Shown: positions 8,464 through 17,148 of the stretch, one piece after another | Layout of the letters: the number at the start of each line of letters is the position of its first letter | Position numbering within the stretch: position 1 is the first letter of the stretch | Assembly (NCBI GenBank): GCA_030041375.1 | Contig: JASHOA010000039.1 | Location: forward strand, 1 to 64,000 | Length of the DNA: 64,000 nt | Reading direction: 5' to 3' | Source: Acetobacteraceae bacterium | GTDB taxonomy: Bacteria > Pseudomonadota > Alphaproteobacteria > Acetobacterales > Acetobacteraceae | The notes under the pieces: model-generated | Database searches by the model: none | Seen by the model: only the letters and a program-made list of their open reading frames with translations | What the model was told of the DNA's origin: nothing | Translations under genes and position numbers: made by a program

Positions 8464-9675
8464 TCACCTGCCGGACCCTATCGGTTCGCGAACGAGCGGA
8501 TGGGGCAAGCGGAGGAGATCACCGTCGAAGCCATCCGTGCCGTCTCGGCAGAGCCGCGCGCGCTCGATCGCATCGAGCACGAGATCGATGGCCCGCATCT
8601 TCGTCAGCCGGCAGTATTTCGTCTCGGCGCTGGCGAATGTGCCATTCTCAGCCAGCTTGTTCACCGGCTCCCCGCCGCCGCAGACGCTGAAATACTCACA
8701 GGACTCCCGACACATCCGCACGCCGGCCTCGATATCCTTCACCATGCGCGTGAGGTTTGGATTCACAAGGAAATCGGTGAGTGTGCCGCTGTTGATGTTG
8801 CCCAGCAGGAAATCGCCATAGGCAACGCTCTTGAGGCCGAGCAGTTCGGGAGAGAAGGTCGCGATGTTTCCCGCCCAGTCCATGCTGATGACCGCGAACG
8901 GCTCGACGAGCTGATTCGCGATTGGCGCATCGCTTGGTTGGACGACCTGCCTCAACGCTTGCTCGATCTCACGGATGAAGGTGATGACGCCGGGCTGGCT
9001 TGACGAAAGCCGCCAGAACTCGCTTAGGAAGCGGTAGTAGGCTGCTTCGATCCCCGCATCCGCGAATGAGCGGGAGACGTGGTCACCTTCCGTTTCCTCG
9101 ACATTGAAGCAAACCTCCTTGATTCCTTCCTCGACATAGAAATCGAACATTTCGCGGGGAACGGCCATGCTCTCCGAGGTGAGGACGGAGATCACGTGGA
9201 ACGGAACGCCGGCACGGCGCAGAAGGCGGATCCCGGTGATTGTCCGTTCGAACGTGCCGCGCCCGGCGCGTGTCCGCCGGTGGAGGTCATGAAACTGCCT
9301 GGGGCCGTCGATGCTGACGCCCACATTGACCTCTTCCTCGGCAAAGAAGGCACACCACGCCTCGTCGATCAATGTTCCGTTGGTCTGAAAGGCATGCCTG
9401 AGCTTAAGTCCCGCGGGGTTCAGTCGCTCGATCGTCCGGAACGCCTGACGATAGAACTGAACAGGAAGCACCAAGGGTTCCCCGGCGTGCCACACCACCG
9501 AAAGACAGTCGTGGACCCAGCCCGATGAAAACACCTGTGAAAAAAGGTTGATGAGCGTCTCAACGGCAACGATCGCTTTCGAGCTGCGGTGTGGGAGATA
9601 ACAATAGGAGCAATCGATGTTGCAAAACGGCGTCGGTTGGACAACGAGCAGCTCGATCCTGGGTAGGGCAGTCAT
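8464..9675 (-). CDS. grrM: radical SAM/SPASM peptide maturase, GrrM/OscB type
   Basis: A 403-residue enzyme expected to install cyclophane crosslinks on the neighbouring precursor. The radical SAM cluster motif is CNIDCSYC (C18, C22, C25). The C-terminal SPASM region has CRESCEYFSVCGGGEP followed by KYC, the Cys set of this maturase group. The frame extends upstream to 9795, but homology begins at MTALPRIELLVVQPTPF, so the start is set at 9675. The gene lies 28 bp after the precursor gene. The family is known to act on Gly/Trp-rich repeat precursors; the chemistry here is inferred from family membership. Confidence 0.88.
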   Translation of the reverse strand: MTALPRIELLVVQPTPFCNIDCSYCYLPHRSSKAIVAVETLINLFSQVFSSGWVHDCLSVVWHAGEPLVLPVQFYRQAFRTIERLNPAGLKLRHAFQTNGTLIDEAWCAFFAEEEVNVGVSIDGPRQFHDLHRRTRAGRGTFERTITGIRLLRRAGVPFHVISVLTSESMAVPREMFDFYVEEGIKEVCFNVEETEGDHVSRSFADAGIEAAYYRFLSEFWRLSSSQPGVITFIREIEQALRQVVQPSDAPIANQLVEPFAVISMDWAGNIATFSPELLGLKSVAYGDFLLGNINSGTLTDFLVNPNLTRMVKDIEAGVRMCRESCEYFSVCGGGEPVNKLAENGTFASAETKYCRLTKMRAIDLVLDAIERARLCRDGTDGFDGDLLRLPHPLVREPIGSGR

Positions 9676-9703
9676 GACCGTCCGCCGGGATGTGACGGCT
9701 TTC

Positions 9704-10048
9704 TCACCAATTACGCCAGAAATTGTTCCAGTTCGGCCAGCCGTTGCGCCAATTGTTCCAGGCAGGCCGCCCCCAGCGCCAATCCGGACGGCCACGCCAT
9801 CCCCCGTTGTTCCAGCGATTGCCCCAAGTCAGATGAAAGTCCGGATCGGCCTGCCCTGAGACCACGTGCGGCCCGATCACGACGAGTACTGCCTCCCGTA
9901 TGGCGGTGAGCCGTTCGGAGACCGGCGCTTGAGGAGGGACCGGGCGCTCCGCGGCGAGGCTGGGGAGCACCGAGCCAAGCAGCAGGGATGCGCCGACCGC
10001 GCCCATCGGGACAAGACTTGAGAGGAGCTTCACATATTTCTGGTGCAT
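9704..10048 (-). CDS. grrA: GrrA/OscA-type RiPP precursor with seven W-x-N motifs
   Basis: A 114-residue precursor. Residues 1-33 form a signal peptide (cleavage near PSLAA). A leader follows with SERLTAIREAV, typical of GrrA precursors. The C-terminal core (about 71-114) contains 11 Trp and seven W-x-N triplets: 75-77, 79-81, 97-99, 100-102, 104-106, 107-109 and 111-113. Such aromatic-x-Asn triplets are the known sites of three-residue cyclophane formation in this class. A GGGGGAG ribosome site precedes the ATG. The core ends at Trp114 with no follower. Confidence 0.85.
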   Translation of the reverse strand: MHQKYVKLLSSLVPMGAVGASLLLGSVLPSLAAERPVPPQAPVSERLTAIREAVLVVIGPHVVSGQADPDFHLTWGNRWNNGGWRGRPDWRWGRPAWNNWRNGWPNWNNFWRNW

Positions 10049-10179
10049 CCGCTTCTCCCCCAGTGCTCATCGGCTTGGTTTATTTCAATCGATAGTTCCC
10101 AGATGGTCGCCCCGAAGACCAAAGATTTGAGCATTTCCTCCCGTCGGTCAACGGCTTTCGCGCCAACAGTGCGCAAAGC

Positions 10180-10527
10180 GTCTGGGTGGTTGTCTATTTC
10201 GAGGGAACCACGCTGCACGGCATCCGTGTGGGCGATCCCCTGACGATCGAACTGATGGGGTTCGATGTGCCGCTGCACGGTCATGTGCAGAGGATGGCGC
10301 GCGGGATCAATTTTCCCAACCATACGCCGGCTGTGCTCGGCCTCGCCTCGGTCAATCCGGTCTTCACCCGGGTGCGGCTGGCGCAGCACATTCTGGTGCA
10401 TATCCAAATGGATAGTGTGCCGGAGGGCCTTCTGCTTGTCGCTGGAGAGACGGCGACTGTCGGGCCGCTCGCCACTGGCATGGCGAGCGGTGCGCATGGT
10501 CTGCTTGCACGGCTGTTCTCGCCCTGA
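10180..10527 (+). pseudogene. truncated HlyD-family adaptor (AaeA/EmrA-like), C-terminal part only
   Basis: About 115 residues match the last beta-barrel and membrane-proximal part of AaeA-like adaptors: IRVGDPLTIELMGFDVPLHG, VNPVFTRVRLAQ, VPEGLLLVAGETATV. The signal anchor, lipoyl halves and hairpin that should precede it are absent. The upstream frame hits a stop at 10093. It marks a recombination junction between the RiPP cassette and the efflux genes. Confidence 0.65.
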
Positions 10528-10680
10528 CAGGAATGGTTGCGAGCAACGGCCCGCGCATGTCAGGGTGGGACCGATGCCCCAAGGAAGCAATCCGGGCGCG
10601 CGGCTCGCCCCCCTGGATTTGGTCCCGCGATTGGGGGTTGAACTCCTCAACGGGGCGCCAGCCGCGTGGCCGGCCGAACT

Positions 10681-11925
10681 ATGAGCGGACGGACCGTCGC
10701 CGGCGACGGGAATCGACCGAACCGCATGAGCGATCGCTCGGCATCGGAAAGAATGCATCCTGCATTCGGCCGGGGCGCGCTGCTGCTGGGCGCCCTGATC
10801 TTGGCAGCGACTCTGCGACCGATCGCGCCGGTCAGGGCCGCCGCTCCACCGCCGCCGGCCGTCACGGTCACACCGGTGGTGGTGACGAATGTAGCCCCGA
10901 GCCACGGGTTCATCGGCCGGGTCACGGCAATCCAGTCGGTCCAGGTGGTGCCGCGCGTCACCGCATTCATCGAAGACGTTGCGGTGAAACAGGGCAGCGA
11001 CGTCAAGGCGGGCGAGGTGCTGTTCCAGCTCCAGAAGTCGGAGTACCAGGCGGCGGTGCAGGCCGCGCAGGCGCAGCTTGCCTCGGCCCAGGCGGCGCTG
11101 AAGAACGCCGAGCTTGCCTATCAGCGGGCGACCAAGCTCAACAAGCAGGGGTTCGAGGCACAGGCGAATCTGGACCAGGCGCTGGCGACACGCGATCAGG
11201 ACCAGGCGAGCGTGCTCGCAGCCCAGGCGAGCCTCGCTCAAGCGGCGCTCAACCTCAGCTACTGCACCATTACCTCGCCGATTGCAGGCAGGATCGGCGC
11301 GGTGACGCTCACCAAGGGCAACCTGGTCACCCCGAGCACGTCGGCACTGGCGACGATCAACCAGCTCGACCCGATCCGCATCGTGTTCTCGGTGAGCGCG
11401 AGCGTGCTGGTGGCGGTCGAACAGCGGACCGGCGCAACGCCTGCCCAGACCGCAGCCAGTCTCGTCGTCCATCTCACGCTGCCGGATGGCTCGCAGTATG
11501 CCTATCCGGGCAAGATTGCCTTCCTGGGGAATGAGGTGGACGTCACAACGGGGACGGTCAGCGTGTACGCCGATTTCCCGAATCCTACGGGGCTGCTGCT
11601 ACCGGGGGCCTTTGTCAATGTCGAGACCCAGCAGGCGAAGCCCGAGGAGCGCCCGCTGGTACCGGTGGCGGCAGTGCAGACCGACCAGAACGGCAGATAC
11701 GTCCTGCTGGTCGGCTCGGATGACCGGGTGCAGCAGCAGAGCGTGACGCTCGGGCAGCAGGTCGCCCAGAACTTCATCGTGACGAAGGGCCTCGCCGGCG
11801 GCGAACGGGTCATTGTCGAAGGCGTGCAGAAGGTGAAGCCGGGCGAGACGGTGCATCCAGTCGAGGCGGCGCCGCCCGAGAGCAGTGCCACGGCGGAATC
11901 CGGCGCGGCCCCCCAGGGCAATTAG
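10681..11925 (+). CDS. RND efflux periplasmic adaptor (membrane-fusion protein)
   Basis: AcrA/MexE-type adaptor linking the inner-membrane pump to an outer-membrane channel. A signal peptide ends near RAAAPPPP. The first lipoyl half is VVPRVTAFIEDVAVKQGSDV, then a long alpha-hairpin rich in Ala/Gln (AQAQLASAQAALKNAE), the second lipoyl half (CTITSPIAGRIG), and beta-barrel segments (LLPGAFVNVE). Several in-frame starts exist (GTG 10666, ATG 10681, 10726, 10753) and none has a strong ribosome site, so the N-terminus is uncertain. The pump gene follows after 3 bp. No TolC-like channel gene is in the window. Confidence 0.85.
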   Translation: MSGRTVAGDGNRPNRMSDRSASERMHPAFGRGALLLGALILAATLRPIAPVRAAAPPPPAVTVTPVVVTNVAPSHGFIGRVTAIQSVQVVPRVTAFIEDVAVKQGSDVKAGEVLFQLQKSEYQAAVQAAQAQLASAQAALKNAELAYQRATKLNKQGFEAQANLDQALATRDQDQASVLAAQASLAQAALNLSYCTITSPIAGRIGAVTLTKGNLVTPSTSALATINQLDPIRIVFSVSASVLVAVEQRTGATPAQTAASLVVHLTLPDGSQYAYPGKIAFLGNEVDVTTGTVSVYADFPNPTGLLLPGAFVNVETQQAKPEERPLVPVAAVQTDQNGRYVLLVGSDDRVQQQSVTLGQQVAQNFIVTKGLAGGERVIVEGVQKVKPGETVHPVEAAPPESSATAESGAAPQGN

Positions 11926-11928
11926 GCG

Positions 11929-14900
11929 GTGCTATCCCGCTTCTTCATTCGCCGGCCGAAGTTCGCCATCGTCATCGCGATCGTCATTACGCTGGCAGGA
12001 CTGCTGGCGCTTTCCGTGATTCCGGTCGGCCAGTTCCCCAATATCACGCCGCCACAGGTGACTGTCTCGGCGAGCTACCCGGGTGCCAGTGCGGTGACGA
12101 TCGCCAATACGGTCGCCCAGCCGATCGAGGAGCAGGTCAACGGCGTGCCGGACATGCTCTACATGCAGAGCACGAGTTCCAGCTCCGGCACCTACAACCT
12201 TGTCATCACCTTTGCGATCGGCACGGACCCGAACATCGACCAGGTGAACGTGCAGAACCGGGTGCAGCTTGCCACGGCGCAACTGCCGACCGAGGTGCAG
12301 CAGGAGGGGCTCACGATCCGCGCCGCCTCGAGCAACTTCGTCCTCGCCGTCAACCTCTATTCGCCCACCAACAAGTACGACCAGGTCTTCATCTCGAACT
12401 ACGCTTACATGCAGCTGCAACAGCAGATTGCGCGCACGCCCGGAGTGGGGAACACGCAGATCTTCGGCCAGCGCCAGTACGCGATGCGGGTGTGGATGAA
12501 CCCGGTGAGGATGACCGCGCTCGGCATCACGTCGGCGGACGTGGTCGCAGCGATCCAGGCCGAGAATATCCAGGTCGCCGCCGGACAGATCGGCCAGCCG
12601 CCGGTTACCGGCAGCCAGCAGCAGCAGCTCACGGTGCTGGCACCCGGGCAGCTCAGCAGTGTTCCGGAATTCGAGAACATCATCGTCCGTACCAATCCGA
12701 ACGGCGGAGTGGTCAGGATCCGCGACATCGCCAAGGTAGAACTCGCCGCGCAACAGTACTCCACCGGATCGGCGCTCGACGGCGTGCCTTCGGCGACGCT
12801 TGCGATTTATCAGAGCCCGGACGCCAATGCGCTGGCGGTGGCGAGCTCGGTCGAGCGGCAGATGCAGGAGCTTGCGAAGCAATTCCCGCCGGGCCTCGCC
12901 TACACTATTGTCTATAATGCCACGAGCTTTGTCAGTGCCAACATCGACGAAATCCTGCGCACGCTGGTGATCACTTTGGTGCTGGTGATCGCCGTGGTCT
13001 TCGTCTTCCTGCAGGACTGGCGGGCAACACTGATCCCGACCATTGCCATTCCGGTGTCGCTGATCGGCGTGTTCGCCGTGCTTTATGTGCTTGGCTATTC
13101 GGCCAACACGGTGGATCTCTTCGCCATTGTGCTCGCGATCACGCTGGTGGTGGACGATGCGATCATCGTGGTGGAGAACACGAGCCGCCACCTGGAGGAA
13201 GATCCAGGACAGCGGCCGGCGGAGGCCACGGAGCAGGCGATGCGCGAGATCACCGGCCCGGTGATTGCAACGACGCTGGTGCTGGTGGCGGTGTTCGCTC
13301 CGGTGGGTTTCATTGCTGGTGTTACCGGCGCGCTCTACCGACAGTTCGCGGTGACCATCTCGGTCTCGGTGGTGATCTCAGCGATCAATGCGCTGACGCT
13401 GAGCCCGGCGCTGTGTGCGCTCTTTCTCAGGCCGCCACGGCCGGTACGGTTCTTCGGCTTCCGCTGGTTCAATCGCGGCTTCGCGCTTAGCCGCGATGGC
13501 TATGGCTGGGCGGTCGGGTTCCTTTCACGCTACCTGCTGCTCGGCGTAGCCGGACTGGTCATATGTTTCGGCCTTGCCTACGTCGTCTTTGCCCGCACGC
13601 CCTCGGCCTTCCTGCCGGCCGAGGACCAGGGATACTTCTTCATCGACGTGCAGATGCCGAGCGGCGCCTCGCTCGCCCGCACCCAGGCCGTGGTGCATCA
13701 GATCGGCGGGATTCTGCTGCAGACGCCTGGCGTTGCGCACGCGATCGAGCTTACGGGGTTCAGCCTGGTCTCCGGCGCACAGGAGCCGAATGCCGGTGCA
13801 GTGATTGCTATCATGCGACCGTGGGGTGAGCGTCCGGCGGCGCAATCGGTTGCGAACGTGATGGCGCGCCTGCAGCCGACATTCAATGCCATTCCGGCAG
13901 CCGAGATCGCGGGCTTCGCCCCGCCTTCGATTCCCGGGCTCGGGGCCACCGGCGGGATCAACTTCGTGATCGAGGCGCGCGCCGGCCAGTCGTTCCAGCA
14001 GCTTGCCTCGGTGGCGCGCAGCCTAATCTTTGCCGCGAATCAGCACCCCGACCTGACTTCGGTGTTCACCGCCTTCTCGGCCGACGTGCCGCAGATCCTG
14101 GTCAAGGTCGATACCACCCGGGCAGCGCTGCTCGGCATCACGCCAGCGGCAGTCTATCAGGTGTTGCAGGCGAATCTGGGCAGCCAGTTCGTCAACAACT
14201 TCAACTATCAGAACTTCATCTTCCAGGTGATCGTGCAGGCCGAGGCGCAATACCGGGAGAAGGTGAGCGATATCGAACAGCTCTACGTGCAGAGCGCGAG
14301 CGGTGCGATGGTGCCGCTGAGCAGCTTGGTCAGCGTCAGCACGATTCAGGGCCCGGACGCCGTCACCCTGTACAACGAATATCCGGCGGTGCTGATCAAC
14401 GGCGCACCCGCCGCGGGCAGGAGCAGCGGACAGGCAATCGCGGCGATGCAAGAGGTGGCGAGTAAGCATTTGCCCGCCGGTTACGGCTATGGCTGGACGG
14501 CGATGTCGTATCAGGAGCTGCAATCGGCGGGACAGGAAGCATCGGCCTTCATCTTCGCCATCGTCTTTGCGTACCTGTTCCTGGCCGCGCTCTACGAGAG
14601 CTGGACCTTGCCGCTCTCGGTGGTGCTACCGGTTTCGTTTGCACTGCTGGGCGGGCTGATCGCATTGCTGGTGCGCGGCATGGCACTCGACGTCTATGGC
14701 GAGATCGGTCTGGTGCTGCTGATTGGCCTTGCGGCAAAGAACGCGATCTTGATCGTGGAGTTTGCCAAGGACCGGCTGGATGAAGGCGCGATGACGGCGC
14801 GCGAGGCTGCCCTCGATGGTGCACGCACCCGCTACCGCCCGGTGATGATGACGGCGCTTGCGTTCATCATCGGCATGATCCCGCTGGTGGTTGCAACTGG

Positions 14901-15069
14901 CGCCGGCGCTGGTGGGCGGAGATCGATCGGCACGACGGTGTTCGGCGGTATGGTGCTGGCAAGCTTCGTCGGCGTGCTGTTCGTGCCGGTGCTGTTCGTT
15001 GTCTTCGAGTTGCTGACGGCACGGATCGGGCGGCTCGGCCGTGACCGGCGCCAGCGTCCGGCTGAGTAA
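11929..15069 (+). CDS. RND multidrug efflux pump (HAE1 family, AcrB/MexF-like)
   Basis: An inner-membrane proton-driven pump of 1046 residues, the usual length. The N-terminus MLSRFFIRRPKFAIV is typical, and the start codon is GTG. The proton-relay aspartates are in VVDDAIIVVENTSR. The second-half helix IGLAAKNAILIVEFAKD and the large periplasmic pore domains are present. It is translationally adjacent to the adaptor. No regulator of the TetR or MarR type sits beside it, so control is not visible. Substrates cannot be predicted. Confidence 0.93.
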   Translation: MLSRFFIRRPKFAIVIAIVITLAGLLALSVIPVGQFPNITPPQVTVSASYPGASAVTIANTVAQPIEEQVNGVPDMLYMQSTSSSSGTYNLVITFAIGTDPNIDQVNVQNRVQLATAQLPTEVQQEGLTIRAASSNFVLAVNLYSPTNKYDQVFISNYAYMQLQQQIARTPGVGNTQIFGQRQYAMRVWMNPVRMTALGITSADVVAAIQAENIQVAAGQIGQPPVTGSQQQQLTVLAPGQLSSVPEFENIIVRTNPNGGVVRIRDIAKVELAAQQYSTGSALDGVPSATLAIYQSPDANALAVASSVERQMQELAKQFPPGLAYTIVYNATSFVSANIDEILRTLVITLVLVIAVVFVFLQDWRATLIPTIAIPVSLIGVFAVLYVLGYSANTVDLFAIVLAITLVVDDAIIVVENTSRHLEEDPGQRPAEATEQAMREITGPVIATTLVLVAVFAPVGFIAGVTGALYRQFAVTISVSVVISAINALTLSPALCALFLRPPRPVRFFGFRWFNRGFALSRDGYGWAVGFLSRYLLLGVAGLVICFGLAYVVFARTPSAFLPAEDQGYFFIDVQMPSGASLARTQAVVHQIGGILLQTPGVAHAIELTGFSLVSGAQEPNAGAVIAIMRPWGERPAAQSVANVMARLQPTFNAIPAAEIAGFAPPSIPGLGATGGINFVIEARAGQSFQQLASVARSLIFAANQHPDLTSVFTAFSADVPQILVKVDTTRAALLGITPAAVYQVLQANLGSQFVNNFNYQNFIFQVIVQAEAQYREKVSDIEQLYVQSASGAMVPLSSLVSVSTIQGPDAVTLYNEYPAVLINGAPAAGRSSGQAIAAMQEVASKHLPAGYGYGWTAMSYQELQSAGQEASAFIFAIVFAYLFLAALYESWTLPLSVVLPVSFALLGGLIALLVRGMALDVYGEIGLVLLIGLAAKNAILIVEFAKDRLDEGAMTAREAALDGARTRYRPVMMTALAFIIGMIPLVVATGAGAGGRRSIGTTVFGGMVLASFVGVLFVPVLFVVFELLTARIGRLGRDRRQRPAE

Positions 15070-15149
15070 GGGCAGCCGGACGTGGCCACAGCTTTGCGCT
15101 GTAGGGGTAGGATCAAGATATGTGTAAGAAGTGGTCACAGGGCGGATGA

Positions 15150-15317
15150 TGGACTTGCGCGAATGCGCCTGGCGATATCTCCCTGACGCCGCCGCGGCTG
15201 ACTGTGCCGGCGATCTCCTTGTGAATTTGGCGGATGCTGAGGTCGGTCGAGGCGGCGAGGGCCTCGATTTCGCTGACGGTGCGTGGTGCAACCGGCGGCC
15301 GGCCGAGGCGCAGAGAA
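15150..15317 (-). pseudogene. resolvase/recombinase C-terminal fragment (possible TnpR)
   Basis: Leftward reading gives RLGRPPVAPRTVSEIEALAA followed by TDLSIRQIHKEIAG, like the GRPP linker plus helix-turn-helix at the end of Tn3-type serine resolvases. No catalytic Ser domain is present. It abuts, back to back, a forward Tn3-type transposase fragment at about 15317. Assignment rests on this short region. Confidence 0.4.
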
Positions 15318-15542
15318 GGCATCACGCACACCAAGCTGCGTCAGTTTGCCTCGGAAGCTGCGGCACTGGAGGTGAGCGAGCTTCTTGATATATCCCGGCC
15401 GGGGAAGCGGCATACGCTCTTGCTCAACCTGCTCCGCCAGGCGCGCATGCGCTGCCGTGATGAGCTGATCGAGATGCTGCTGCGTCGGATCCGGCGTCCG
15501 GCTCGCGCATTTCCCCCGTCGCGGCTGCGGCGGCCTGCATGA
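15318..15542 (+). pseudogene. Tn3-family transposase fragment
   Basis: The stretch ITHTKLRQFASEAAALEVSE, followed by PGKRHTLLLNLLRQARMRCR and DELIEMLLRRIRR, resembles the N-terminal third of Tn3-type TnpA proteins. Homology stops near 15500 and the rest is missing. It is directly followed by an ISL3-type remnant, indicating nested insertion and deletion. Confidence 0.5.
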
Positions 15543-15928
15543 AGCCGCGGCGACTGCTCACCGAGCGCCAGCTCGGAATGCTCACGTCTCTGAAAGAGGA
15601 AGTACTGGGATTCGCCGCGATACGTCATCTGGCCATCCGCTTTCAAAGCCTCCTGAGACAGCGTAACGAAACGAAGCTTGACCGATGGCTCGACGACGCC
15701 CAGGACTGCAGCATTTCCGCTGTCGTGAACTTCGCGCGGGCCTTGACGATCGACATACAGGAGGTCCGCAACGCGGTGATTGAGCGCTGGAGCAATGGGC
15801 AGACTGAAGGCCCGATCAACCGTCTCAAAACCTTGAAGCGTGCGATGTTCGGCCGAGCCGACACCGAGCTGCTCAGGGCCAGATTGTTGTCGGTTGACGA
15901 AATCACCGACCACCGAGTTTGCGGATGA
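15539..15928 (+). pseudogene. ISL3-family transposase, C-terminal fragment
   Basis: About 110 residues match the ISL3 transposase end, including the hallmark WSNGQTEGPINRLKTLKRAM and the following FGRADTELLRARLL. The N-terminal zinc finger and most of the DDE domain are absent. The element end probably lies just beyond 15928, near GTTTGCGGATGAGCC, but no matching left repeat was identified. Confidence 0.7.
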
Positions 15929-16042
15929 GCCGTCCATAGAGCAACGTGACACCCTCGCCGCCTGCCCATAGCCTCTTCCGACCCGACGTGGCTCTTGGAT
16001 TTGGCAGCCCCGTCCTAAGCGACAGATCGACCCCGATACCGA

Positions 16043-16939
16043 TCAGCCTGGCAGACGCTCGGTGGTCTCCCGCTCGATTGCGTAAAGCTCCGGAAGCCCG
16101 ATTGCCCGTTCGATCTCCAACTTCACTGCATCGCTGTTCAGAAGCATAGCCCGCCCGGACCGCTGGATTTCGGCAAAATGCTCCATCGTTCGCTGAACCG
16201 AGGCGATCAGGAAGTTCGTTGGGAACATGATAATCTTGTAACCAATATCGAAAACCGTCCTGATATCTGGCTCCCTTTCGTCGCGGGCTTCGCCGGCAGA
16301 CCAGACCATAGGGATATCTGGAATTTCCCGCCTGACGCGCTTGAGCATCTCGATATTGAGCTCCTCGGGGTGATCGCCCGGAGATGCAAACGGCATCAGA
16401 ATATCCGCCCCCGCCTCCTTGTATGCACGCAGCCGAACAATGGCCTCCTCCAGCGATCCGCCGACCGCGCCGTGGGCATCCGTTCGTGCGAGAACCTTGA
16501 ACGCCTTGCTGTGTCTCGCGCGGCAGGCATAGATGAGCTTCTCGACCATGACGGACTGGGGCACCACGTGCTCGCGCGCCTGATGGTAGTGAGCCCGCTT
16601 CGGGAAGAGCTGGTCCTCCAGCTGGATGCAATCGATCCCGGCTGCTTCGTATTCTCGAACGGCCCTTGTTACATGGACCGCGTCGCCATAACCCGTATGC
16701 CCATCCACGATGACAGGCACCTCGACAGCGCGGGCGACGCGCCCCGCTGCCTCGACCTGCTCGGTCATTGTCAAAAGCGGCTCGGCCACCGCGATCGATG
16801 CGCCGGTAACCCACCCGCCAACGACGAGGCACTTTGCGCCCATTCGCTGCAGGATGCGGCCCGTGAGCGGGTCCCAGGCTCCCGGTGTGAGGACCGGCTC
16901 GCTGCCGGCCAGCAGGTCGTCCAAGTTCACCCGACGCAT
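16043..16939 (-). CDS. isocitrate lyase / PEP mutase superfamily enzyme
   Basis: A (beta/alpha)8 enzyme of 298 residues acting on 2-oxo or carboxy substrates with Mg2+. The metal site is seen in VDGHTGYGD and IQLEDQLFPKR. The loop that in lyases carries a catalytic Cys (KKCGH or KRCGH) reads KRAHYH, so the Cys is missing, as in some oxaloacetate-decarboxylase-like members. The ATG is preceded by GGAGCGGAGG. It is transcribed divergently from the GntR regulator over a 209-bp intergenic region with two candidate operators. Its place in a catabolic island suggests a late C-C cleavage or decarboxylation step. Confidence 0.82.
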   Translation of the reverse strand: MRRVNLDDLLAGSEPVLTPGAWDPLTGRILQRMGAKCLVVGGWVTGASIAVAEPLLTMTEQVEAAGRVARAVEVPVIVDGHTGYGDAVHVTRAVREYEAAGIDCIQLEDQLFPKRAHYHQAREHVVPQSVMVEKLIYACRARHSKAFKVLARTDAHGAVGGSLEEAIVRLRAYKEAGADILMPFASPGDHPEELNIEMLKRVRREIPDIPMVWSAGEARDEREPDIRTVFDIGYKIIMFPTNFLIASVQRTMEHFAEIQRSGRAMLLNSDAVKLEIERAIGLPELYAIERETTERLPG

Positions 16940-16992
16940 ATGCAGCCTCCGCTCCTTAGCCCGAAGAGTATTTCTTTCTTATCACTGCAGTA

Positions 16993-17002
16993 TTGCATTC
17001 AA
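16993..17002. promoter_or_regulatory. candidate GntR operator 1 (TTGCATTCAA)
   Basis: An imperfect palindrome that differs at one position from the perfect palindrome at 17094, in the same divergent intergenic region. Its size fits a GntR/FCD-type dimer site. It lies about 53 bp upstream of the leftward lyase-superfamily gene. Confidence 0.4.
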
Positions 17003-17093
17003 GTCCACATTTAGAATTTGTCGCGATAGAGGATCCACGATTGATCCATAACTCATTGTTTTCTCGTAGGAGCTGTGGAGTCAATATTCTATC

Positions 17094-17103
17094 TTGCATG
17101 CAA
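17094..17103. promoter_or_regulatory. candidate GntR operator 2 (TTGCATGCAA)
   Basis: A perfect 10-bp palindrome, with matching A/T pairs two positions further out. It lies 45 bp upstream of the chosen start of the GntR gene. FadR/VanR-type regulators bind palindromes of this style (for example TTGTATACAA). Binding here is inferred from position and symmetry. Confidence 0.45.
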
Positions 17104-17148
17104 TATGGAACAGACCTAGCCTCCTCACAGCCGGTGGTCGAGAGAGAA

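Noticed and set aside
10030-11472. A 480-codon minus-strand frame over the efflux adaptor
   Set aside because: The plus-strand adaptor is conserved. The antisense product is Arg-rich and unrecognisable.
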